Both the position numbers and the translations under genes were made by a program. From contig NZ_JAEDXU010000001.1 of NCBI RefSeq assembly GCF_017830045.1, forward strand, positions 124,001 to 188,000: DNA of 64,000 nucleotides, written 5' to 3'. Position 1 is the first letter of the stretch, and each line of letters starts with the position of its first letter. Source of the stretch: Enterococcus larvae (GTDB lineage Bacteria > Bacillota > Bacilli > Lactobacillales > Enterococcaceae). Shown here in pieces: positions 49,101 through 58,121 of this stretch. The notes beneath the pieces are model-generated. The model was given only the letters and a program-made list of their open reading frames with translations. It made no database searches and was not told the origin of the DNA.

Positions 49101-50067
49101 CTAGAAAATAAGAGCCTGCGGTACCAATTTGTTCATAAGACCCCTCAATGTTTTGCAGCTTGATTGTCCAATAAAGAGAGACTGCTGCACTGGAAGCCGA
49201 AATAAATCCATCCTTTTTAGCAGTATAATTGACTGAAAGATTGAGAAGTTCAAAGGTGGCGTCTACCTTCTTTGTATCCCCCAACTTAAATGCAACACTG
49301 GCTGTAGTTGTAAGCGCAAAGCCTTTTCCGTCTATTGTCAGATCTCGTGTGATATTCGAAAGACTTGTGCTGGTAGCGACAATATTTGCAGAAAACTCAA
49401 TCCTTGAAATTCCCGAATTATTTACAGCTGCAATCAGCTCTGTGTAATTCCCGACAATTGCCGTACCTGTTTGACCGTCATCCAATAGTTGGAATTGCTC
49501 ACGCCCACTATTCATTGTCAAATCAACCATCTTTACTTGGCTATTCGTCAGCGATGAGTATTTTTCCTGCCCTGATTCCGTAGCCTGTTCTTCCAATTCA
49601 CTCTCATTTTTACTGTCTAATGAGATGTCTACCTTATATTTTTGGACGACCTTCCCATTTCGAACGACTTGAAAGGTCTGTTCACCAGTTTCAAGAATCG
49701 GAATCGGAATAGACAATCGAACTTTTTTATTCGTCTCTTTGATTTTTAGTTGTACCCCGTCCTCGTCATCAGGAGCCTCTGCAAATTCAACCTCATCCGA
49801 CTGAAAATCCTCCAGCGTTTCCATTGACACAGACATTGCTTCTGTTGATCGAAAAATGATCGTCTCTTCTTTCGGCTGATCAATATCAATATTTACATAA
49901 TAGTGATTCACCTTGTCATCATACTCACTTGAGAGAGCATATGTATTTTTCCCAAGATTTCCCAAGAAAGTGATGATCAAAAATATCAATAAGGATAAAG
50001 TAAGAAGCAGACTACCTAACATAACAAAAAACTTGGGCTGAATGGACCTCCTATGGAACTTTTTCAT
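46165..50067 (-). CDS. Giant membrane-anchored adhesin-like protein of the pilus locus
   Basis: A 1300-residue protein. Residues of about 14-38 are one hydrophobic segment (signal anchor or signal peptide, followed by NTYALSSEYDD). A region of about 205-480 looks like the pectate-lyase-like adhesive beta-helix of Gram-positive surface proteins (ISRIEFSANIVATSTSLSNI, then TRDLTIDGKGFAL), rich in Ser/Thr/Asn/Gly. Ig-like repeats follow. There is no LPxTG, no WxL domain and no GxxxxE prepilin signal. The start at 50067 follows GAGGAGTGGG. It follows pilO in the same direction, so a surface or tip adhesin working with the pilus is inferred. Confidence 0.75.
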   Translation of the reverse strand: MKKFHRRSIQPKFFVMLGSLLLTLSLLIFLIITFLGNLGKNTYALSSEYDDKVNHYYVNIDIDQPKEETIIFRSTEAMSVSMETLEDFQSDEVEFAEAPDDEDGVQLKIKETNKKVRLSIPIPILETGEQTFQVVRNGKVVQKYKVDISLDSKNESELEEQATESGQEKYSSLTNSQVKMVDLTMNSGREQFQLLDDGQTGTAIVGNYTELIAAVNNSGISRIEFSANIVATSTSLSNITRDLTIDGKGFALTTTASVAFKLGDTKKVDATFELLNLSVNYTAKKDGFISASSAAVSLYWTIKLQNIEGSYEQIGTAGSYFLDASRANVEIQGFFWWYSDKTVPSLSSSKGVICAANVHITNEANVVITAAHAIIRLRPGTASVETSLTIDQGSKVRLASELRQAVWANTEGDNNVIVFSVVDEGTELIATSKGTFYGSDGGVITLQGSAKDSRESKTEVLGGAVVSVHAQASSSEAGKANPKTTSAFVNQVKDGVFNLDGEGSALNLEADGEAHNYCATLRFRLVGAQTFSVTNKAEMNVIKHSGSAAAIRLYGKNNSFIAKSGGKVNIKKEGTNRAQNGGDTGGQQAIQFTVDSGGVSYFEVEDSGSSIYAKSDDGPAIEALSGNFQFTIGKESTFRMEGTTYAENRGIVHAGASRIDIQVDEPIFYDFRNNRVNGGQVFSTGSSGTNQIFSSKNVSLSVWKKKTNVDLDANPDVFWSKIGYELTGRNFGTIAYSEFPNQFNSTNYEGADKYTRMTGNNYRAVVDELRVPTNADKHIYGHVTVPYSDDSSETRDAWEEEVWVTIQILAADGTEKKKAIIPTKGKNDTLQGVSIYGEEARGGIFDWELDDFLSAGDQVKVLAAYRGGSADANSSQNIHSEDEDILVETVQVQDVTPPLSLQTDMNKVSDTTKQLTGTVDLWDERDQRQVDRLFIFAKKDNAFLTDSLGQVLYKEITADSEAVSGASSKKKWVFDLSEYLLVGETIEIFAKDTADINGVLGTLPETYIEAPNAVLGNINPSVLSYDSYAGYHDAVGDERFTPSLYFDVVAAAPSTPEIMIEVPEVFDRNEEGTPILTEGNQLLYEVSVKSGDSRDSGRDPAKNLKVTVTLSDQLQYESFDKLLNNAAVASYEYKAAEKVIDVYLKSELKPGNIASFSLSSIVKDDSQPITTTATVIGDSTLEEPFIVGPPNDNHNHKKLSASDDVLVVPGVKKEGGEAVYLSVVNQRVKVFYSNITEFTVYMDGKKYKSYTVPLKKTTDSKQLDIPIDDIRNKISVKYNDGTGDKWVYWNNDWNFVTDQE

Positions 50068-50222
50068 ACTTACCCACTCCTCTACATCAAATTTGAGAAA
50101 ATGCCTCTTCACTGCATTCCTCTTTTTAACCAATACACCTAGTGCTCTTTTCTGCTTTCACCGTAGTCTCGTTCCTTCGATGTTCCTAACAAACTATAAT
50201 TTGAAAGGAGATACCATCCCAG

Positions 50223-50840
50223 CTATTCGACAGGTCTCCCGGTTTCTGCATAAGATAAATAATACATTTGTAGAACAATACTAGCTGAATAGGCATAACT
50301 GTCTTCTCCCAATGAATCCGGATTACAGCGATAGGTTACCTGCTCTACTTTTGTGAAACGATTGGTGGTTTCCAGCTCCTTCACAAAATTCAGCAGCTCC
50401 TGTTCTCCGGAAGCCAGAACATCAAATGCAACTGTTGTATTTTGCAGCTGCTTAAGCGACGTATTGGAAGCCCCCTCAGCAAGTTCTGGAAAAATCGTTA
50501 CATTTTCAAATGAAACATGTTGAAAAGATATCCCCATAGACTCATCCAGCTGTTTTAAACGATCAAAATATTCCTGCAGCTGAATGCCATTAGGAATGAT
50601 TGGATCGTTCGTTACAAAATCTGATTCCAGCAAGGAAGGCAGGCCTTTTACTGTTCTCAAAAGTTTCTCTTCTTGCGTGATTTCCTGTTTAACTGTCTTC
50701 AGCTTCTGAGTCAGTTCACCTAGTTCTTTTCGGCTCGGTTCGATGGCAAAAAGCCAGCCGCTAACACTCAGAAATACCCCCATTACCAAAATCAGCGATG
50801 CAACGATTATATGCTTTCTAGTAAATACAACTCTATTCAT
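50223..50840 (-). CDS. pilO: Type IV pilus assembly protein PilO-like
   Basis: A 205-residue protein with one N-terminal membrane helix (about 10-31), a coiled coil (KELGELTQKLKTVKQEITQE) and a C-terminal ferredoxin-like domain. This is the layout of PilO, which with PilN forms the inner-membrane alignment complex. Its start overlaps the pilN stop by eight bases. The sequence is diverged, and the call rests on layout plus the position after pilM and pilN. Confidence 0.82.
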   Translation of the reverse strand: MNRVVFTRKHIIVASLILVMGVFLSVSGWLFAIEPSRKELGELTQKLKTVKQEITQEEKLLRTVKGLPSLLESDFVTNDPIIPNGIQLQEYFDRLKQLDESMGISFQHVSFENVTIFPELAEGASNTSLKQLQNTTVAFDVLASGEQELLNFVKELETTNRFTKVEQVTYRCNPDSLGEDSYAYSASIVLQMYYLSYAETGRPVE

Positions 50841-51447
50841 CAGTAGCCTCCTCTGTCTTGGCTACCATTGGAACTTCAGCCTTTTTTAGTCGGATAACAA
50901 ATTCTGACTCTGTATACTCATTGTCTCGGCTCATTGCAATCGGCTGACAGTCATAGACCCATTCCATTTTTTCAATCCGATCTTTAAAGCTTGGAGAATT
51001 TGTGAATAAATCGCCTCTAAACTTAACTGTTATTGAGGGTAGGAGTTCTGTTCCATCTGCTCCTACTAACAGTTGGTTGTCTAAACCATCGCCATCAGCT
51101 AAATAGATATCATAATTTGTCAACGTCAGAGAAAGCTCATTGGCAGCCTCACTTATGGCAGTCATGATTGGCTCCATCAGCTTTTGTTCTCCTTTTAAAA
51201 CCTGAATAAATTCCTGCATATCTTTAGATTGCTCCTGCTGAAGCTCTACAACGTTCTTCTCCAGACCGATTTTTTCCAGTTGAGCCATTTGTACAGCATT
51301 CGTATAGGTTCTCACCTGCGTTTGGAAAAATAGATGCGCAATTAAAAATGCCACAATTAGTATGGCGAATAGAATAGCGGACAGAACAATGATAACTTCC
51401 ATTGCACGATTTTTTATAAATTTTTTCGGTAATAAATTAACATTCAT
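50833..51447 (-). CDS. pilN: Type IV pilus assembly protein PilN-like
   Basis: A 204-residue single-pass membrane protein. The short cytoplasmic N-terminus VNLLPKKF matches the PilN motif (I/V-N-L-L-P) that binds PilM. A membrane helix (about 17-40), a coiled coil and a C-terminal domain follow. It starts three bases after pilM and overlaps pilO. Confidence 0.87.
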   Translation of the reverse strand: MNVNLLPKKFIKNRAMEVIIVLSAILFAILIVAFLIAHLFFQTQVRTYTNAVQMAQLEKIGLEKNVVELQQEQSKDMQEFIQVLKGEQKLMEPIMTAISEAANELSLTLTNYDIYLADGDGLDNQLLVGADGTELLPSITVKFRGDLFTNSPSFKDRIEKMEWVYDCQPIAMSRDNEYTESEFVIRLKKAEVPMVAKTEEATDE

Positions 51448-51450
51448 AAC

Positions 51451-52485
51451 TTAAACCTCTTTCATCGCCAGACCGGCAGCTAATAAAAAGCGTTCCGGTA
51501 AACGTTTTTGATTCGCTAGTCGAAGCGGCGACTGCAGCTCTTTTACAGGCAGATCATTGGTTTCCTGAATGATCTCCACTACCTCGCCATCCAACAATGG
51601 ATGACCACCAACCACATAAATCTGTACCAGCTCTTTCCCTGGCGATATCTCTGTTTCAAAATATCGGATAACATTGTTGATTGTGCGCCCAAGTTTATCA
51701 AGCTCCTCCAACTCAACAGAGCGATTGAACTCTGTTTTCGCAGACTGTTCCTTTTCCAGATAACGCCAGTTGACCTGATTATAGTCTTCATATTGGACAT
51801 ATACCGGGACTAACTGCTCAAATATAGTGATCGTCGCTGTACCGGAATCCAACTCTACCAAAAGGAAATTCTGTCCCCAATTGATACGCTTTTGCAATAC
51901 GCGAGTATACGCCAAAGCACTGCATTCCACGCCAATCAGCTGACCGCCGCTTCGTTGAATCAAATAGCCAATTTCTTCTAAAATCGGTTCCGAAGTAATA
52001 ACTACCGGTACCTTTCCATTGACTGCAAAACGATTCCGTTGGATCTTCACTTCTCTGCGTGAAGACTTTTCCTGCGGTTGTCTGCTTTTTTTCTTTGGTA
52101 TTTTCTTTTTACTTTGCTGCTCAAGGATCAATAAATCAAAAATGGGATTTTCAAAAGGCAATGATATTGAATCCCCTAGCTCAAAGTATAAGAACTCGCG
52201 AATTTCTTTCTCGCTTTTCATATTCCCTAATGGTATCTGGCGAATCAGCAGCTTACCGTTCATCACAGAAATGATAAACTCCGGATTTCTCATATGTACT
52301 TCCGCTGCAACCTGTTGCAGTGTATGGATGAATTCCTCTGGATTTCTTATTTTCCCATCTTTAAAAATGGAACCATTGGTCACTTTTTCACCAAAAACAA
52401 ATTGACCGCTTTTTACTGTGCAGTATCTCAGCACGTTTTTCTGAATATCAATACCAATTGCTGCATGTTTCTTTTTTCCAAACAT
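51451..52485 (-). CDS. pilM: Type IV pilus assembly ATPase-like protein PilM
   Basis: A 344-residue actin/FtsA-like protein. AIGIDIQKNVLRYC near the N-terminus is the first phosphate loop, FLLVELDSGTATITIF the second, and IYVVGGHPLLDGEV the adenosine-side motif. It probably coats the cytoplasmic face and binds PilN. A Lys/Arg-rich insertion near residues 128-150 (KKKIPKKKSRQPQEKSSRR) is unusual. The start at 52485 is the first ATG of the frame; codons before it begin with TTG without a proper site. Confidence 0.9.
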   Translation of the reverse strand: MFGKKKHAAIGIDIQKNVLRYCTVKSGQFVFGEKVTNGSIFKDGKIRNPEEFIHTLQQVAAEVHMRNPEFIISVMNGKLLIRQIPLGNMKSEKEIREFLYFELGDSISLPFENPIFDLLILEQQSKKKIPKKKSRQPQEKSSRREVKIQRNRFAVNGKVPVVITSEPILEEIGYLIQRSGGQLIGVECSALAYTRVLQKRINWGQNFLLVELDSGTATITIFEQLVPVYVQYEDYNQVNWRYLEKEQSAKTEFNRSVELEELDKLGRTINNVIRYFETEISPGKELVQIYVVGGHPLLDGEVVEIIQETNDLPVKELQSPLRLANQKRLPERFLLAAGLAMKEV

Positions 52486-52525
52486 CTTTCTACCTGCCTT
52501 TTTCAAAATAAAATAATTTCAGTCC

Positions 52526-53281
52526 TTACCCAGCTAATACCGCCGATAAAAGATAAACCAGCACTGAACTGATAGCGATAAACGGTCCAAACGGGATATA
52601 TTTCTGTTTCTCTTTCTTATAAATGGATAAAATAATAGCAAAAACAAGGGCAATAACTGCCGATAAAAATAAGGAAAGAAATACCTGTAAAGGACCTAGG
52701 AAAATACCTAATACAGCAAAAAGCTTAATATCGCCGCCTCCCATGCCGTTTTTACTGAGTTCTCCTAAAATGTATAACGGTACAAAGCCAACCAAAAAGC
52801 CTGCCAAAGAATACCACCAATAATCATTTTGCGGGATAATGACTCTTTCAAGAATCGCTGCGATAAAGAACGGCAACAGCACCTTGTTGGGAATAATCTG
52901 ATACAGTGCATCGGATACACTAATAATCAGCAGTAGAGAAAGAAGTGTCCAACCAACCATTACCTCTGGGGATAAATTGAAAACAATTGCCACAGCCATA
53001 AATAATAGACCTGCAAGTATTTCAAAAACAGGGGCTGCTGCCCCTATTTTTGAAGCACAATATTTGCATTTTCCTTTTAAGAAAACATATGAGACAACTG
53101 GAATCAATTGCCACCAGACTAGTTCCTGCTGGCAATTCTCACAGTGAGAACGTCCCATCAATGTTTCCTTTCTAGGAATTCGGTAGCCAGCAACCATGAA
53201 GAACGAGCCCAGACACATTCCTATGACAAATATATAACAATAAACGATTCTTGCAGGTATGGTATAACTCAATATATTCAT
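52526..53281 (-). CDS. pilD: Prepilin peptidase/N-methyltransferase
   Basis: A 251-residue polytopic membrane protein. Two CxxC pairs (Cys47/50, Cys72/75) form the zinc site of the methylase domain, and the aspartyl-protease residues are Asp124 (SVSDALYQIIPN) and Asp184 (GGGDIKL). It cleaves prepilins after Gly and methylates the new N-terminus. It lies between the major pilin and pilM. AAGAAGGAG precedes the ATG. Confidence 0.96.
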   Translation of the reverse strand: MNILSYTIPARIVYCYIFVIGMCLGSFFMVAGYRIPRKETLMGRSHCENCQQELVWWQLIPVVSYVFLKGKCKYCASKIGAAAPVFEILAGLLFMAVAIVFNLSPEVMVGWTLLSLLLIISVSDALYQIIPNKVLLPFFIAAILERVIIPQNDYWWYSLAGFLVGFVPLYILGELSKNGMGGGDIKLFAVLGIFLGPLQVFLSLFLSAVIALVFAIILSIYKKEKQKYIPFGPFIAISSVLVYLLSAVLAG

Positions 53282-53321
53282 AAAAAAACTCCTTCTTCAA
53301 TAACTACATAACTCTAATCAA

Positions 53322-53798
53322 TTACTGTGCAAATGCTAAAGAATCACGAGTTAATGCGTTAACGGCTGCTTGATTACTAGCTGTGATTGCTACAGTATTC
53401 TTCTTAGAACCAGCTTTCAGCTCACCAACCGGTACTGTCATTGTTAATGTGCCGTCTGCATCTACATCAAATTGGATGTTGTCTGCATCATCAAAGTTTG
53501 CACTTGCACTTTCCATAAACTTATCATCAATAACATCCGTTAATTTGAATGTAGCACCAATTGCTGATGATGGACTAGACTGATATAATTTAGCTGCATT
53601 CATCGCCTGTTGAACGTCTGCAATCGCTGCATCTTCTCTAGAATTTTGGATCACATTACCAATAGCTACTAAACCAATCCCAGAAATAATCGCTAAGATT
53701 ACTACTGTAGCTAATAGTTCAATTAAGGTCATCCCTCTTTCATCTTTTAAAAGGCGACTCATTCTGCTTTCTTCCTGTAACGTTAAAACTTCTGTCAT
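53322..53798 (-). CDS. pilA: Major type IV pilin
   Basis: A 158-residue prepilin. A 22-residue leader ending LLKDERG is followed by MTLIELLATVVILAIISGIG, with Gly-1 and Glu+5 of the class III signal, and a globular domain. The mature size is about 136 residues. The start at 53798 has AGGAGGAG 10 bases upstream; an inner ATG at 53762 would give a shorter 10-residue leader. It lies between pilC and pilD with its own possible promoter and hairpins in the 164-base gap before it, as expected for the most abundant subunit. Confidence 0.92.
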   Translation of the reverse strand: MTEVLTLQEESRMSRLLKDERGMTLIELLATVVILAIISGIGLVAIGNVIQNSREDAAIADVQQAMNAAKLYQSSPSSAIGATFKLTDVIDDKFMESASANFDDADNIQFDVDADGTLTMTVPVGELKAGSKKNTVAITASNQAAVNALTRDSLAFAQ

Positions 53799-53841
53799 TT
53801 TTTTTGTTCTCCTCCTGTTGTTTCCATTTTTAAGTATATAT

Positions 53842-53870
53842 ATTATCTGGATGTCTAGGTTTCCAGTTAA
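53842..53870 (-). promoter_or_regulatory. Possible separate promoter of the major pilin
   Basis: On the minus strand TTAACT (53870-53865), a 17-base spacer and GATAAT (53847-53842). A small hairpin GGTAGT...ACTACC (around 53900) lies upstream. A private promoter would allow more pilin than machine proteins. Confidence 0.45.
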
Positions 53871-53962
53871 TAACAATTAGAATTAGGTAGTTGCTTTTGT
53901 ACTACCAAACACATAGATTTCAAAAATCCCACTCTCTAGCAAAGCTAGTATGCATCGTTGTA

Positions 53963-55174
53963 TTACCCCTGAATGGATCCATATACAGAGAACATTGGGA
54001 TCATAATCGCTGCGATAATAAATCCAACGATTCCACTAATAATCAACATCACTAACGGCTCCATGATCGTCTTGATTCGCACGCTCATCTCATCGGCTTC
54101 GGCTTCAAAAATTTTACTGAGCTTCTCCAGCATATCTTCAAGTGAACCTGTATTTTCGCCAATTTTGACCATCTGGGTTGCTAATATAGGAACTGCCCAA
54201 TTTTGAGAAAATATATTGCTCAATCGACCGCCCTGTTCTACTTCTATCTCACATTGCATCACCATATTTTGAATAAATTGATTATTAACGACTTCTTTAC
54301 TCATGGATAATGCAGTAACCATTGGAACAGAGCTTGATAACAGGGAAGACAGTGTCGTCATAAAGACAGAAAAATAGCTTTTTTGAACAAACTCGCCAAA
54401 AATGGGAATTTTCAGTTTTAACGTGTCATACTTCATTCGAAAAGCAGGGTTCTTTTTCCCAAGAAAAATTCCCAGCCAAATCAGAAAAATCGCGACAGCA
54501 ATGACAATCCCTTTCGTTTGCAGAAAATCACTGATTTTCATCGTTATCTTAGTAATAGCTGGCAGCTCAGCATCAAAGCTTTCGAACACACTGACAAACA
54601 TTGGAACAATCGAAATCATCAGGAAAACTCCTACACCAATAGAAGCAATCAGCATTATTATTGGATAAATCATCGCTGTAATGATACTACTGCGATTCTC
54701 TGAGCTTTTTTCGTAATACCTAGCCATTTGCTGCAGATTCTTCTCTAATGAGCCGGACATTTCTGCGACTGCAATAACATTAACTAATAATGGTGGAAAA
54801 GAGTTCGGATGCTTACGGTAACTATCTGAAAGAGTATGTCCTGCCTCCAAATCCAGCTTTACTTCGGATAATACTTTTTTAAATTTTTTATCTTGTTGCT
54901 GTTCTTCCAGCATACTGGCAGCTTCAAGAACTGTGATCCCTGCTGTAATCAAGGTGGAATATTGTTGTAGATAGGCAACCAGCACTTTCAAGCTGGTCTT
55001 TGAAAAAAAATCCAACTCCTTGTTGGCTACTGTATCTTTCTGTTCTACTAAAGAAAGCGGCTTTATATGCTTCTTTTTCAAGAGATTTCCAGCCTCTATT
55101 GCAGAATTTGCTCGAATGCTTCCACGAGATTTCTCGCCAGTATAGGTCATTCCTTGATAGGTAAACAAAGGCAT
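53963..55174 (-). CDS. pilC: Type IV pilus inner-membrane platform protein PilC
   Basis: A 403-residue GspF-family protein with two cytoplasmic helical domains and membrane helices near residues 165-190, 215-235 and 375-398. Typical segments are SLVEQKDTVANKELDFFSKT and MIKIGENTGSLEDMLEKLSK-like QMVKIGENTGSL. It couples the PilB/PilT motors to the pilins. It shares one base with the pilT end. Confidence 0.94.
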   Translation of the reverse strand: MPLFTYQGMTYTGEKSRGSIRANSAIEAGNLLKKKHIKPLSLVEQKDTVANKELDFFSKTSLKVLVAYLQQYSTLITAGITVLEAASMLEEQQQDKKFKKVLSEVKLDLEAGHTLSDSYRKHPNSFPPLLVNVIAVAEMSGSLEKNLQQMARYYEKSSENRSSIITAMIYPIIMLIASIGVGVFLMISIVPMFVSVFESFDAELPAITKITMKISDFLQTKGIVIAVAIFLIWLGIFLGKKNPAFRMKYDTLKLKIPIFGEFVQKSYFSVFMTTLSSLLSSSVPMVTALSMSKEVVNNQFIQNMVMQCEIEVEQGGRLSNIFSQNWAVPILATQMVKIGENTGSLEDMLEKLSKIFEAEADEMSVRIKTIMEPLVMLIISGIVGFIIAAIMIPMFSVYGSIQG

Positions 55175-56388
55175 TAAAAATCGCCTCCTTCTTCAAGATA
55201 GGTTGCTGCAATATCTGCATCTACTCGACCCGCTTGCGTCAGTCGCTGAATGGAGTTACTCATTGTATGCATACCGTCGCTTTTCCCCATTTGCAGCATG
55301 TTATTGATTTGATGCGTTTTTCCGGAACGAATGATACTGGCAATTCCCTTTTTATTCACTAACATCTCTGTCGCCGCTACTCGGCCTTTACCATCTCGAG
55401 TAGGCAACAAGCGCTGTGACAAAATTCCTACTAAGGCTCCAGCTAACTGAGTTCGAACCTGAGCTTGTTGTTCTGATGGGAACACATCTACAATACGCTC
55501 AATTGTTGATGGCGCACTTGAAGTATGCAGTGTTCCTAGAACTAAATGTCCTGTCTCTGCCGCAGTCAATGCAATTGAGATCGTTTCAAAATCCCGCATT
55601 TCACCAACTAAGATAACATCCGGATCTTGTCGCAGAGCTGCCCTTAATCCGTTAGAAAAGGATTCGGTATCCCGCCCAACCTCTCTTTGGGAAATAATGC
55701 TTTTTTTATGTTTATGAACATACTCGACTGGATCTTCTAAGGTCAGAACATGTGTCTTTTTTGAATCATTCAAATAATCCAGCATCGCGGCAAGTGTTGT
55801 CGATTTTCCTGATCCAGTCGGGCCTGTCACAAGAAACAATCCCTGACTTTTGTGGATCATACGTCGAAGAACATCCGGTACACCTAACGAGTCAAGGGAA
55901 GGAATACCGATGGGAATTTGTCTAAGTGCAATTGCAACAGCGCCAAGCTGCTTGAAAACATTTACCCGAAAGCGACTGATATCTTTTAGCTCGTAAGCCA
56001 AATCAACTTCGCCTGCTTGATTAAACTCATGCCACTGTTTCTCCGTACAGATTGATTCAGCCATAGCAGAGATTCTTTCCGATGTTAATATCGGTGCACC
56101 TTCAATCGGCTGTAAACCGCCATGCAAACGATACATAGGTGGTATATTTTCTATCAAATGGATATCAGAAACCTGCATTTCCACTGCGCTCTGCAGCCAA
56201 ACATCCAACTCTTGCTTGGGTGAGGTCCGCTCTGTATAACGACTGCTTTTCCTTGGTCGTTCCTCTATTAAGTCTGAGGTCGACGGCCGACGTGAGCGAT
56301 AAGAAGGACGTGAACCCAAGCTACCCTCTACCTCATTTTCTGTTCTTTCGCTATATCTTTTAGAACGTCTTAATTCCTCATCTCTCAT
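55174..56388 (-). CDS. pilT: Pilus retraction ATPase PilT
   Basis: A 404-residue secretion ATPase. Walker A GPTGSGKST is at 189-197, Walker B with catalytic Glu263 at VGEMRDFET, the His box is LGTLHTSSA, and the C-terminus has the PilT-type SIIRSGKTHQINNMLQMG. It lacks the zinc tetracysteine of PilB, which supports the PilT call. An unusual disordered N-terminal extension of about 60 residues repeats RYSERT/RYTERT. It lies 27 bases after pilB. Confidence 0.93.
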   Translation of the reverse strand: MRDEELRRSKRYSERTENEVEGSLGSRPSYRSRRPSTSDLIEERPRKSSRYTERTSPKQELDVWLQSAVEMQVSDIHLIENIPPMYRLHGGLQPIEGAPILTSERISAMAESICTEKQWHEFNQAGEVDLAYELKDISRFRVNVFKQLGAVAIALRQIPIGIPSLDSLGVPDVLRRMIHKSQGLFLVTGPTGSGKSTTLAAMLDYLNDSKKTHVLTLEDPVEYVHKHKKSIISQREVGRDTESFSNGLRAALRQDPDVILVGEMRDFETISIALTAAETGHLVLGTLHTSSAPSTIERIVDVFPSEQQAQVRTQLAGALVGILSQRLLPTRDGKGRVAATEMLVNKKGIASIIRSGKTHQINNMLQMGKSDGMHTMSNSIQRLTQAGRVDADIAATYLEEGGDF

Positions 56389-56415
56389 TACTTCTTATCC
56401 CCATTCATAAAATAT

Positions 56416-57981
56416 CTATGATTCTTCTACCGCGACTTTTAACACCTCTTCAATCGTCGTGTAACCAGCCAATACTTTATCCAGACCATCATTGATCAAA
56501 AACTTCATGCCTAATTCCTGCACATACTTTTGCAGTTCATCATTTGATGCCTGTCTGGTAATCATGCGGCGCATCTCCGGTGTGACCACTAACAGCTCTT
56601 GAACAGCCATTCTTCCTTGGTAGCCGGTATAGCCGCATTTGGCACAACCTGTTCCTTTAGCTAAACGCGCAGCATGTCGCTGGTATTCTTCCAAGAAGGC
56701 TGCTTCTGTGCTGGAAATCCGCTCCTCCTGTTTACAGTTGGAACAAATCGTCCGTACTAGCCGTTGAGCAAGAACACCAGCTAAAGAATTCGCTACAAGA
56801 AAAGAATCTACACCCATATCTACCAACCGATTGACTGTACTGACTGAATCGTTCGTATGCAATGTGGACAATACTAAATGCCCAGTCATTGAAGCCCGTA
56901 TCGCAATCTCCGCTGTCTCTCCATCACGAATTTCACCCACCATGACAATATTCGGGTCCTGTCGTAAAATGGAGCGTAACCCACTAGCAAAAGACAAACC
57001 AATACTGCTATTCACAGCTACCTGATTGATCCCTTCCAGTTGATATTCCACCGGGTCTTCCACTGTGATAATGTTGACATTTGGCTGGTTCAGCTCGCCC
57101 AGAGCGGCATACAGCGTTGAAGACTTACCAGAGCCCGTCGGACCAGTAACCAGAATAATGCCGTGAGGCTGTTTCAACAGTTTTCGAAAATCCTTTAATG
57201 TATGCTTATCAAATTTGAAATCTTCTAGTTGGCGAATACCAATCGATCGGTCCAAAATTCGAATAACGATTTTTTCACCATGTATCGTAGGCAGCACAGA
57301 TACCCGTAAGTCGATGATCTTATGTCCATTTTTCAGCATTGCTCGCCCATCCTGCGGCACACGAGTTTCAGTTATATCCAGTGATGAGATGATTTTCAAG
57401 CGAGAAGTAACTGCCGATTGAACATTTTTAGGCAAGATTTTCAGCTCTTTCATTTCCCCATCTGTCCGTATTCGAACAGCCAAATATTTTTCCTGTGGAT
57501 CAAAATGAATATCGCTGGCTCGTCGATCGATTGCATCCTGCAAAAGTGTATTGACTAGTTTGATGATTGGAGAATCATCATTACTGCTTTCACTGGCAAC
57601 AATTCCACTCTGTTCTACAGCATCTGCTTCAAACAGCCCATCGATATTGATGTCAGAAGGATAGTCTCGAACAATCATCTGCTGGATATCAGCTTCATTC
57701 GCTTTGATGGGCTCAATCAAAAGCCCAGTTGTCAAACGCAACTCATTTAGCGCAGCGTAATCTCCCGGATTACTCATGGCAACTACTAAGCGGTTTCGTT
57801 TTCTTTTTATAGGGAACACACTGTATTCCTTGGCAAAGCTTCTTGGAATCAGTCTCAACAGTTCTTTGTCCAAGGTCATATTGAAAAGTTCTACGGGCTG
57901 ATTGGAAATCGCCCGTTTTTCACTATCAGCTCTGTCAGCTCTATACTTATTTCTCCCACCTAATCGTTCCTCATAATTCAA
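56416..57981 (-). CDS. pilB: Pilus extension ATPase PilB
   Basis: A 521-residue GspE-family ATPase: N-terminal MshEN-like domain, DIHFDPQEKYLAVRIRTDG core, Walker A GPTGSGKSS at 280-288, Walker B Glu350 (VGEIRDGE), and zinc Cys413/416/446/449. It drives pilus polymerisation. The start is TTG 57981, eight bases after AAAGGAG; an upstream open frame lacks a ribosome site. First of the core assembly genes after the minor pilins. Confidence 0.95.
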   Translation of the reverse strand: MNYEERLGGRNKYRADRADSEKRAISNQPVELFNMTLDKELLRLIPRSFAKEYSVFPIKRKRNRLVVAMSNPGDYAALNELRLTTGLLIEPIKANEADIQQMIVRDYPSDINIDGLFEADAVEQSGIVASESSNDDSPIIKLVNTLLQDAIDRRASDIHFDPQEKYLAVRIRTDGEMKELKILPKNVQSAVTSRLKIISSLDITETRVPQDGRAMLKNGHKIIDLRVSVLPTIHGEKIVIRILDRSIGIRQLEDFKFDKHTLKDFRKLLKQPHGIILVTGPTGSGKSSTLYAALGELNQPNVNIITVEDPVEYQLEGINQVAVNSSIGLSFASGLRSILRQDPNIVMVGEIRDGETAEIAIRASMTGHLVLSTLHTNDSVSTVNRLVDMGVDSFLVANSLAGVLAQRLVRTICSNCKQEERISSTEAAFLEEYQRHAARLAKGTGCAKCGYTGYQGRMAVQELLVVTPEMRRMITRQASNDELQKYVQELGMKFLINDGLDKVLAGYTTIEEVLKVAVEES

Positions 57982-58121
57982 ACTGCTCTCTCCTTTTATC
58001 AACGACACCATCCATTTTTCATGGGTTTCGGAATGCTTTTCTATTTAATAGGGTACATAACATATACCTGTATTTTTCCTAGCCCTTGCGTTCCTAAAAA
58101 CCATTTCTCATTCTGCAAGCT

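Noticed and set aside
46165-50067. Reading the giant adhesin as part of a WxL surface-protein cluster
   Set aside because: No WxL domain, DUF916-type partner or LPxTG mini-protein is nearby; the gene is tied to pilO.
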